Source: Pseudeuparius sepicola
Taxonomy: Eukaryota; Arthropoda; Insecta; Coleoptera; Anthribidae
Direction of reading: 5' to 3'
DNA length: 64,000 nucleotides
Assembly (NCBI GenBank): GCA_963920635.1
Contig: OY987303.1
Span: 17,958,175-18,022,174 of the forward strand
The position numbers were made by a program, and so were the translations under genes. Shown here piece after piece: positions 55,625 to 64,000 of this stretch; position 1 is the stretch's first letter; each line of letters opens with the position of its first letter. The notes beneath the pieces are model-generated. The model worked only from the letters and a program-made list of their open reading frames with translations, was not told where the DNA came from and ran no database searches.

Positions 55625-56490
55625 TCACAAGTCCTTCATGCTTACGAAAATTGTTTTGACTGAAGCGTCAACTTCCTCGTCATGCAGCTGGTCTTGCATT
55701 TGCAGGATATAAATTTGAGCAGTTCTTGAGAAGCACGCTATTGCTACTGGGGTAAGCCCAGCTTTGCCCTGTTTCCATCCCCATTCTTCCATATTTTTTA
55801 ACTCCCTGGACATGTCATAATAGGCCCAAAATTAATGCTGCCATTCCTCTGCAACGATAGGTGGTAGATACGCGATAATAAACTTGCTTGTAGTGAGCGA
55901 CCTTTCAAAACATTTGTAACGATAGTCGCCTAGAGAAATATAATTGTCTTTGGTTGGCTCTTAGCCCTATGCAACACCAGAAGGAAATGCTCTCCAGCGC
56001 CGTAACAATAATGTCCGATTCTGCAATACTATCTTGCAAAACTTGAATGATATACCGTAAATTGTTATGCTTTTTTAGGATAGCCAGAAACATTAATTTG
56101 CGTTGATTGAAAAAAGCAGAAGTTGCGTCATAGCCGCTGAACACCTGAAGAAATACTATATTATATATTATCTCTGGCGATTTTTTCGTGCGATATAGTT
56201 ACTATGGGAAGAATACTGCAAGATTCTACAATTTTCTGGTTTCAAAAAACAAACTTTTTGACAAGCAGGACGAAAAGCTGTAGGTAATGAGAACTAGAAG
56301 GACTACATCTTCGTCAACAGTGCATGGTCGCAGAATGAAACTCGAAGGACCTTTCTACTCCGGTATTCACAATAAGTGTGTCTGCATCTTCCTCTGCTTG
56401 TTTACCACAGAAATTATTGGCATCTTAATAATGGATTAATTTGAGTATTTGCCAAGAAACTCATTTTTGGCGCCATTTTACCAAGATGGG
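55625..56490 (-). pseudogene. Decayed transposon-associated protein with SGCDTTSA-like motif
   Basis: Read on the minus strand with frameshifts: FCGKQAEEDADTLIVNTGVE near 56410-56350, DEDVVLLVLITYS near 56310-56275, FSGYDATSAFFNQRKLMFLA (start of the frame at 56144), KKHNNLRYIIQVLQDSIAES, then MSRELKNMEEWGWKQGKAGL and LTPVAIACFSRTAQIYILQM to a stop at 55625. Invertebrate genomes carry many uncharacterised proteins with EDxDLLVLL followed by SGCDTTSAxFxKGK, usually treated as transposon-derived and possibly PIN-nuclease-like. The match is from memory. Here the Cys is Tyr, and several stops and shifts are present. The element's ends were not found. Confidence 0.55.
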
Positions 56491-57673
56491 GGCACCGGCG
56501 GCAGCGATCACATTTTGTGCATTTCATTGAAGGCATTGAAATTTGCAAATTCCCAAAGTTTTTGAAAACATGGCTTTTAACTAGAGACAGATCAAACGTT
56601 TTGTTCTCAAATGTGAATGTATGTTTGGTTCATCAAATATCCATCCCATCAGGGTTTTCATATACTTAAATATAAACGAAAACCCTACACAATTTACCGA
56701 TTCGCGCCGATTTTGTTTATCCTACTTTGAATGCAGGCCCGAGGGGTTTAAATCAAAGCGGATTCAGTGAAAGCGAAAATGAAAATTGTTGCGTGATATT
56801 CATCCGCCCGCTCCCGGAATTTTTTGCCGGGAATAAACCAGCCGTGGGTCTCCAAAAGGCCATAATATTTCCCATTGAAAATTAGCGCCCAAATCCCGAA
56901 ATCAACTTATTAAGGCGCATTTGCAAAAACAATGCCCACAAAAGCGCGCCCCCCCGGCCGAATGGAATTTTCATTTCGGACTGCAAAGCCGGCGGGCTTT
57001 TGTGAATTCACTTTCTCGCCAGAGCGGGTTCGAGGGCCGCATGAAAAGATTTGCATTTGTTATAAAAGTGTTATCTAAACGTTCGGGGCCTAGTTTTCAG
57101 TTATAAAATCAACCGGGAATAGCGCTGAGGTTGTTTTGTCTATAGAACGGGAATTGTAACTTTATCCGGCGGCCTATTTTCGTGTAGGAAAACAAATGAG
57201 GGCCATATTTCATCACAGTTTACAGATTTTTATCTTTATTGTGGCTCACAAAGAAAAACATCAGGAAAAACACTTGATATTTCCTGAGTATACTCGTATA
57301 TGGTTCAAGGCAAGGAGGCCTATACTAAGTTCCATTTATTCCTTTTATTTTCATAATTGTTTAAACATCATTTAAGTAGTTGGAACAAGCGAATAGGCGG
57401 AGTATTTTTGGATCCATAAAAAACTAAATATGGCTCAAATATACTCAACGAGTGGGTTGTGATACTCCGAACGAGTAATGGCCATAACTCGCGAATTGAG
57501 TACTATGCTTTTCCCACGATTATTAGATATACAGTGTGTTCTATCTTAAGTGTGAACACCTTCCAAAAATTTTTTGCTTTTTAGAGATTCGAGTTTTTTA
57601 GATATGCTGTCAATGAAGGATGCTCTCTGCACCCAAGTCTCTCAAACAGGGTCTACTACAACGATATACCTAT
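56491..57673. other. Unassigned DNA with a GC-richer patch
   Basis: 56690-57080 is GC-richer, with CCGGAATTTTTTGCCGGG and ATTTGCAT words, and may be regulatory. A solo MITE end CAGTGTGTTCTATCTTAAG lies at 57533 after TA. Confidence 0.35.
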
Positions 57674-57965
57674 AGGAATAGATAAATTACCAAAGGGGCA
57701 ACATGTTTTGTTTCATGATTTTAAAAAGATGTTATTGGCACATTCAAGGTTTTTAGTTTTTTTATTCGATATAGGTTATTTTGTAAATATAAGTATTTCA
57801 AATCATATATACGACATACAAGTCTATGAAAAACTTATTTATTATGCATTACAAAATAGGAAAGACTGTATTTAAAAAAAAGCCAATGTAAACAAATTAC
57901 CTCGCAAAACAAAACAGTGTTATTTGTATTACCCTGGATCATCTATTCTTATATATCGTTGGTCT
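57674..57965 (+). repeat. Dispersed repeat, copy without insertions
   Basis: Continuous counterpart of 22347-23500. At the position of the 800 bp element it reads CATATATACGACATACAAGT, and at the position of the hairpin ATTACCCTGGATCATC. It is the empty-site control for both insertions. The 106-codon frame at 57917-58237 starts within it and is not supported. Confidence 0.8.
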
Positions 57966-59130
57966 ACTACGATTTTGTTGAAATTGCAAAAATATTATTA
58001 TCGATTTATTATCGAAAATCTGGCACAATAATCTTATTTAGCATCCTCGAAAATGGATACGCACCAATTTTCATCAAAAAATATTCAGCGATAAAAGTTT
58101 TACAACGCGATCAAGTTTACAAATACGAAGTTTTGAAAATAATGTTACTCAAGTATAATAGTAGGCCGAGGAAATATGAAATAAATGACAATCATAAAAT
58201 TAAAATAAATAAAGGGCTGCTTCATAAATATCTATAGTCATCCAGGATAAGAAAAGAAAATTTTATTTTTTTGCAAATATGTATACAGAAGGAATAGGTA
58301 ACCATAGAAGCACACAGTGAAACCACAGCTTAGTTAATGTCGAACCTCGGGCCAGAGGAGTATTGTTATTCGCCATTTATTGTTTGTTGTTGTTTACCAT
58401 GGCCTTGGCCAGCTCATAGAATTAGAAGAGAGAGAAATTGCTTGATTGCGAAAGTCACTCGAGTGTAAATGTTATTTGTTTAGCGAAAACAAGGAGGTAC
58501 TTAGTCAGGTAATTTATATCTGACAGATTTAGACAATTTTTGCAATGCTTGTATGTGTCTAGAAATTATTTTTAGTAAAACCGTTTATGGAATGCTTTGT
58601 TTAATTTTAGTTTTATTTGCCGGCTAATGGAAAGGTTATCGACTAATATTTTTAATGAATCTTTCAACCCAGTTCATTTTATAGCTTTTGTGACGCTATG
58701 AAAGGGACCTTCCACAAAGGGCAGGGGCGTACGTATAATTGTTTTGTCAAAATGCTTACAATAAGTTTTGGTATTGAACACAAGTTCATAGCTAGTTAAG
58801 CCACTTGGAAAAGCGTAACTGGTTCTTGCTTACTTCTTAAGGAGTACCAGCACTTTTGAAGAACTCGTGATACGTTATGTATTAGATCATGTTTATTTTT
58901 AAGAAACAAGGACCTGTTTCTATTCATTTAAATCGGAGTTTGCAAGATAAAAGATCCCTAAAATATTCCTGTGACGTTATATCTAGTAATGGAATATGCT
59001 TAAAATAACATATACAAACAAACCCAAACTCCTAGGATCAGTATAGAATATACCGAAAAATAATTGCCATAGTTTTGACATTTATAGTCATAGTTCTATA
59101 AACTTCTATAAAGTTCTATAATAGTTATTT
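57966..59130. other. Unassigned DNA
   Basis: No element or gene recognised. A word CAGGGGCGTACGTATAATTG near 58721 could be a lone hAT end. Confidence 0.35.
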
Positions 59131-59250
59131 ATGTACCAAGGCACTGAAGTTAAACTTTTTATGACTCATGTGGAATTTAGATGCCGAGGCCTCTGGCCGA
59201 GGCAAATAAACTACATGAGTCATAAAAAGAACTTCAGTGCCGAGGTACAT
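59131..59250. repeat. Foldback, about 40 bp arms
   Basis: ATGTACCAAGGCACTGAAGT and TTTTTATGACTCATGT are inverted at 59212-59250 (ACATGAGTCATAAAAAGAAC, TTCAGTGCCGAGGTACAT). The centre has GCCGAGGC twice. Both possible reading frames (59125-59307 minus, 59131-59340 plus) are the two arms. Confidence 0.75.
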
Positions 59251-59591
59251 ATTATATATTTTTTTGAAATCGGAAAAAAAAGTTTTATTGGGCGAAAAAA
59301 TAATCACAATGGGTCACCGACTACGCGCGGCGTTGCTTGACTTTGACGATCGCTCTACCTAGGTCAAGTATGATGAGACACGGCACCTTCTGACAGAAAG
59401 TGCAAACTGCTGCCTATTATGCAGCCTCCATATAAAAGTAGAGTAATATTCAAACCTACTAAAAGATTTATACTAAATGATTGCGCTGCTATAGATAATA
59501 ATTTCGCAATGTGTACGAAAAGTTAAATAGGATTTATCGGGCGGGTTTTGAATATTTGGTCACTTTTGACGGGCGATGGATCCGTATTTGT

Positions 59592-59790
59592 CTACTACGG
59601 TTTTCTAGGGTATTTGAGTTGAGCGAATGCTATTCTAGTTCTATCGTGAAAAGTCGGTCCCAACCGCAAATGGCAATGAAGACAAGCATAATAGTATTGC
59701 TTCCCCTCCCCCGCAAAAGCATTTGGTTGCCTCTGGGGTATCTACTCTTAGTTTGGAATATTGTGAGGGTGAGAATTATTATTACTTATA
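59592..59790 (+). repeat. ATT-tailed interspersed repeat, copy 3
   Basis: Shares CTACTACGGTTTTCTAGGGT, GAGCGAATGCTATTCTAGTT, CCGCAAATGGCAATGAAGAC, CTCTGGGGTA and TTGTGAGGGTGAGAATTATT with the other copies; the tail is short (ATTATTATTACTTAT). A 190-codon frame (59511-60083) runs over it by chance. Confidence 0.65.
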
Positions 59791-61116
59791 ACAAATTGGC
59801 AATATTTTTCAGTATTCTACTGGTCCCAGGTATCCTGTATCCTGTATTATTTCAGTATTCTTACCGGCTCATTTTCGAAATAACCTACATTAGAACAAAA
59901 TTGCTAGCGTTCTTAAGAGGGTTTCGGAGTGCACACCTCAGCATATCTTATCACAGCATGCCGCCCTCTAGGAAAAACTTTTGGTATTTTTCGATCAGAT
60001 TCCCAGAGATTTTCTATCTTCATCAACATATCGCCTTTAAAATGAATTTTGACTCGATCCTGGTGCGCCCCTGCCCTTTCTAACCTCCCCCGGAAATAAT
60101 CACTGTAACCGAGCTGCGGCAGGCGGCCGTGGCGGCATGGTGTCAAAGTCGGCCGTGCCTCGACGGCAGAAACAAATGAATTCCAGCGAAACAAACGACA
60201 CGCGTCATGTGCAGGGGCCGCCGGGGCTTCCCTGGAAATATCAAGCAACCACTTCGCTGCGAATTCTGTTTACTTTATGGCGGTTTATTTTTCAAGGGGG
60301 GAACGGACGCTCGAGTTTCTCGTCGGCCTTATTTCTCCTTTCTTTTTTTATTTTCGCTTTTGCGGGCTCTTGGTCTGTCTGGTAATGTAGCCCGGGTTTC
60401 TCGGTTCGTTATATCGGAAAATAGAGATAAACAGAAGGTCCCTTCGGTGTTCAAATGTTGAAAGAAGTTAAGCAGCTCATATGGAGTTACTTTAGCTTTG
60501 GTTGAATTTGGCAGTACAGGAACTTAGTTTTTTACGATTATTATATTTAATTTAATCCATCGAATTTATAAGTAGTATGGATTAGTCTAGAGAGAGAAAG
60601 TGGCAGCCGAACTTGAGTTAGTGAAACAACAAATAAATCATCATCACAACTACGTAACACATAAATAGGTGAAACCTGTTTTGTGGCCAAAACGTCAGAT
60701 TCCTTCGAAGTACAGCTATTTCTCAGGTTTATACAGTTTTAATATAATAGATACAATAAAGAGTTGCTTCTGTTGCATTCCTTTTTAACAGGATAATAGA
60801 ATGGCATTTTGAATTATTTAAACTGTAATAAAGCGGCAAAGAATTTTAGGTGAAACATCCCATTCAGATAAATCACTTAAATCATAATAATATAATATCA
60901 ATTAATGGACTGAGTATAAAACCGTGTAGTTTTCTAAATTTGTTCATATTCTAAATGCTGTTGGAAAACGTTTCCATCATATTTTTTGACCATTATGGGT
61001 CATCCATCCATATAGTACATCCTTTACCGTCCACCATCCAACATCATTTACAGTACATCAGGTGACAAGTTAATTGCGCTCCTTTGTCTTACTCATTGCT
61101 AAGTGGAAACCTATCC
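59791..61116. other. Unassigned DNA with a GC-rich patch
   Basis: 60060-60420 is GC-rich (GGCAGGCGGCCGTGGCGGCA, GGGGCCGCCGGGGCTTCC), flanked by AT-rich DNA. Frames on both strands match nothing known. Regulatory or ancient single-copy DNA. Confidence 0.35.
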
Positions 61117-61347
61117 CTAAACACGGTGTATTTGTTGTGTGACTTCCATACTACTTATTAATTCGATGATTGAATCATAAATTGAATTTTCCACTTTTCG
61201 GGCAAAAGTGGGCAGTTTTGTGTGAATTAAATTTACACTGACACTGACAGCTGACCGAAGTTGCCAAGAAAGCATTCCATAAAGGGCAGATGCTATAGTT
61301 GTCCTCCTTTTGACTTTTTGCACAAATGAATTTGAAGTGAAGAACAT
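61117..61347 (-). CDS. Candidate host exon or ORF, unrecognised
   Basis: A minus-strand frame of 76 codons from ATG at 61347 (MFFTSNSFVQKVKRRTTIAS) to a TAG at 61117. It includes YGMLSWQLRSAVSVSVNLIH and LPTFARKVENSIYDSIIELI. Residue composition is more protein-like than the many accidental frames nearby, and the amphipathic stretch SIYDSIIELISSMEV looks natural. I recognise no domain. Upstream lies AT-rich DNA; downstream no clear splice donor or poly(A) signal was settled. It may be an exon, a transposon piece or chance. Confidence 0.25.
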   Translation of the reverse strand: MFFTSNSFVQKVKRRTTIASALYGMLSWQLRSAVSVSVNLIHTKLPTFARKVENSIYDSIIELISSMEVTQQIHRV

Positions 61348-61721
61348 GAAGTGATCTGATAGTGAAATGATTTTTTAATGGTAAATGGAACAGTGTACGA
61401 CCACGTTATCTATTATGTAACCCTTGAATGAATTTTTCAATATTTTTCACCACCTTAACCCCAGAAACACTCAAAACCAACACAAATTACATAAAAATCG
61501 ATTTGCTGCGTAAACTTATCACTTCATAATCCACTGAACATTTGTAAAAAGAACACTCGATGTCAGCTAATGTGATCTCAAAGTGATTCGGAATCGATTT
61601 GAGATCACTTAAAACTGTAAAAGGAGGACGGCTATATTGTAGCGTAAAGTAGCCCAAAATGAGAAAATGCCTAAAGTTTTGTAAAATATTCTTCTAAATA
61701 GTTCGACTGTTGTCATCATTT
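61348..61721. other. Unassigned DNA
   Basis: A small inverted repeat (GTGATCTCAAA ... TTTGAGATCAC, 61571-61610) is the only structure. Confidence 0.4.
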
Positions 61722-61965
61722 TAATTACACTCACTCTGATTACTACGGTTTTCTAGGGTTTTCCGTAGTACTTGAGCAAATGAGCGAATGCTATTCTAGT
61801 TCTAACGGGAAAAGTCGGCCCTAGCAGCAAATGGCAACAAAGAAAAAATAATAGTAATTGCCCCCCCCCCCCGCTTAAGCATTCAGTTGCTTCTGGGGTA
61901 CTTCCCCCGCAGTTTAGAATATTGTAAGGGTGAGAGTTATTTATATTAATAATATTATTATTATG
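61722..61965 (+). repeat. ATT-tailed interspersed repeat, copy 4
   Basis: Shares ATTACACTCACTCTGATTAC, TACGGTTTTCTAGGGTTTTC, GAGCGAATGCTATTCTAGTT, CGGCCCTAGCAGCAAATGGC, GCTTCTGGGGTACTTCC and TATTGTAAGGGTGAGAG with copy 1, then an ATTATT-type tail. Confidence 0.65.
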
Positions 61966-62138
61966 AGAAATAAACTTCTTCTTCGTCAAACTTATTCCTA
62001 AGTATATGCATTTGCAATGTAACCACACCTTCCACTATATTATGCACTGGATCATGTTATGAACTTCTTCCTTATCACACTTAGTTGTTTTCAATTTCCA
62101 ATTTAGGGAACTCTTTGTGGTTCAAATTGGGAAACTGC

Positions 62139-62424
62139 TTATAAATACATGATCCAACCTCTCTTTTCTGAATATGTAAATTTCAAATACTGCTGAGTGA
62201 TGTTTAAAATAAGGGGACCCAGCATTTCACATAGGAAAAGTGAAGCCTTGAGGGGAAGTTTGTTTTCTGTACACTCCAAGGAGACCACATAAGTGGGCTG
62301 GTACAAGGTTATGTTATATGTCAGTGTCCAACTGCCATCAGGTTTTAGGTGAAAGATAGTGCCATAGATGCTAAAGGAGGCAAAAAATTTCCCATCATAA
62401 TTCACTATTTTTAAATTTTCTAAC
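62139..62424 (-). CDS. Candidate host exon, unrecognised
   Basis: The minus strand is open from a possible splice acceptor (TGTCTCATCTGAGTATCTGA, then AG) at 62425 to a TAA at 62139-62141. Translation includes ENLKIVNYDGKFFASFSIYG, IFHLKPDGSWTLTYNITLYQ and FLCEMLGPLILNITQQYLKF. The composition is that of a folded extracytoplasmic or beta-rich domain, with two N-glycosylation-type sites (NIT, twice). I cannot assign a family. A 20 bp word in it (TAAAATAAGGGGACCCAGCA) recurs inverted with one change near 62685-62703, so transposon origin is also possible. Confidence 0.35.
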
Positions 62425-64000
62425 CTTCAGATACTCAGATGAGACAATTAAAGAATTTCAACTATACAACAAATTTGTTTCATTTGACATTTGCCATATT
62501 CTGTAATTGTAGACACAACATTGTCAAGTCTAATTTTTAGAAATCATGGAAACCATTATTAATTTTTACTAGCAATCAAAGTACCTGTTATATTCAAGGA
62601 TTCTCCAATGAAATGGCATACTTGGCATCACTGATACCATTAGAATGATGGAAGAATATAGGCCTCACTTTGGAAAGTATACTGCTGGGTCTCCTTATTT
62701 TAAAGAGTCCCTGCTCTAAACAATGGCCTTTTTAGTGGTACTTGCAAGATTATTTTACACTGTAACCTTGCTGAAAAATCAAACGCGCGGGAAAACCAAT
62801 ACGTGTTCGGTATTGTAATGTAAATAACTGCAGATAAATTAAATCGGTCGGTCAACAAATAAAGATTGGTAATCCTAAACGTGGACACAATGTAGGATAA
62901 AAGATCATAGCGCAGAAAATTTAGCTCTTCCGTGGGATAAAGGCTATTAGATATTCTGTGAATTATAGATCTTAAATAAAAAATGAGCTTTTTAGAACAT
63001 GCTTTTTAAAGGGCCTTACGACGGCCTAGAAGGGCAGTTGGGAGGACGCGCTGAAACGCTGAAATTTTCACGCAAAATCAAAAATAAATTGCAGGTTTCT
63101 TCATGCCTTCGTAGAATCTTGTGTCTAAAATCTTTTTTCCACAAAGTATCTTTTGAGACGATCTTTCCAAGCTCTGGTCTATCTTTTCTTTACTAGGAAA
63201 TCCAAATTCACAAATAAATTTAGTATATAATTTGAAAATTAAATACATGTGAAGTTTTACCGTAATGGCCAGTAGATTTCAAAAATGCAAAATATATAAA
63301 TAATAGTGTGCTCTGAATTCCCAAATCTCTAAATATCTATGATTTAAACAATAACAGTAAATGTTTACTTTTAGCCAAAGTGAGGTGACGTCGTTGATAG
63401 TACCTAATTGTTATTCTCCATGTTGAATTAACATGCGTAGGTACTTTGGATAATGTTAAAAATATAGAACAGGTCGACTACACATGCAGTTTTTGTACAG
63501 ATAGCGCTAACGATTCAAACTAGCCGTAGGTAGGTACCAAGTATATTCTCAAATTGCAACTGGTTGCATCTCTCAGCCCTGAACGTTCTGTTTTTAGAAT
63601 CCATGTTATTAGTAAAAAAGTTTATTAGATTAGGTATATGGGTGCACGCAACTTCATCATTCAATTTAAGTTACAAAATCGGTTTATTTCACTCTCAACT
63701 CAACCATTACGCTGCAAAATCACGATATAACTGTACAATATCCGCTGAAGGAACCAGTTTCAGCTTGGGTCAATCCGTATTGTTGCCAAAAAGGCGATCT
63801 TAAATCACAATAAATCGGCATTGCTGGCGTATTAAAATTCATCTCATACGTGTCTTTCTGGGATTCAAAGAGGCGTGTGGGATTAGGACATGTGATCTGA
63901 TCGACGTGCCATATGAACCGTGACGAATTCTGATAAAATCCATTTCCTGGCTGTAATCACACTCTTTGTTTGATTTCCGTCTTTGAATAATCACCGAGTA
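62425..64000. other. Unassigned DNA
   Basis: No element recognised. If 62139-62424 is a real exon, upstream exons or a promoter would lie here on the minus strand, but none was identified. Confidence 0.35.

Noticed and set aside
57917..58237. 106-codon frame in AT-rich DNA
   Set aside because: Begins inside a dispersed repeat, no ATG at the start, no motif.
59511..60083. 190-codon open frame, the longest in the window
   Set aside because: It runs over repeat copy 3 (59592-59790), whose other copies are broken in this frame, and shows no domain.
1..64000. CRISPR arrays, operons or ribosome-binding sites
   Set aside because: No regularly spaced repeats and no bacterial gene organisation; the DNA is eukaryotic.
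1..64000. Endogenous retrovirus or LTR retrotransposon
   Set aside because: No long terminal repeat pairs, primer-binding site, protease, integrase or envelope signature seen.

Overview
The window is eukaryotic and looks like insect (arthropod) nuclear DNA. It is AT-rich, with scattered GC-rich patches, short TAGGTAC/TACCTAC-type runs and no bacterial gene organisation. It holds Tc1/mariner, hAT, non-LTR and SINE-like elements of the kinds common in beetle and hemipteran genomes. I cannot name the species. I find no confident host gene. The only candidate host exons are two unrecognised reading frames near the right end (61117-61347 and 62139-62424, both minus). The window is best read as a gene desert or very large intron filled with nested, mostly dead transposons.

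Layout. 1-4160: degenerate direct-repeat array broken by a three-level transposon nest (TA-flanked element 209-1937, hAT 456-1831, palindromic element 863-1745). 5219-6760: 3' end of a repeat family with an ATT-rich tail (four copies in the window), then a Tc1-type transposase pseudogene. 7373-8668: TA-flanked palindrome with a TTAA-flanked 336 bp palindrome inside it. 9893-11760: a 93 bp minisatellite inside a perfect 21 bp inverted repeat, then MITE debris. 12540-18150: a duplicated non-coding segment on either side of a long-armed mariner relic (13364-14884) and a second TTAA-flanked 336 bp palindrome. 19203-25606: several inverted-repeat elements, including a mariner relic with a non-LTR retrotransposon inserted in its arm. 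28180-39991: three more hAT elements with perfect 8 bp target duplications, one inside a mariner element and one carrying a heat-shock-type promoter. 40259-48683: long-armed elements, including a head-to-head inverted mariner dimer with a nearly intact DD41D transposase, then a GC-rich tRNA-derived SINE-like unit. 48684-64000: mostly unassigned DNA with small hairpins, one MITE, a fragment of a transposon-associated protein at 55625-56490, an unoccupied copy of the 22347 repeat at 57674, and the two candidate exons.

How the parts relate. The TA-flanked palindromic elements begin CAGGGTG or CAGTGTG and contain, where anything is left, DDxD mariner-type transposase pieces. They are plausibly non-autonomous relatives of the 44713-47327 and 34781-37462 elements. 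Several different families share an internal motif close to ATCTCGGAAAC. The four hAT elements share CAnnGGCGTA-type ends and all point the same way. Boundaries marked by target-site duplications are the most secure calls. Identities and lengths were judged by eye, with no database search.
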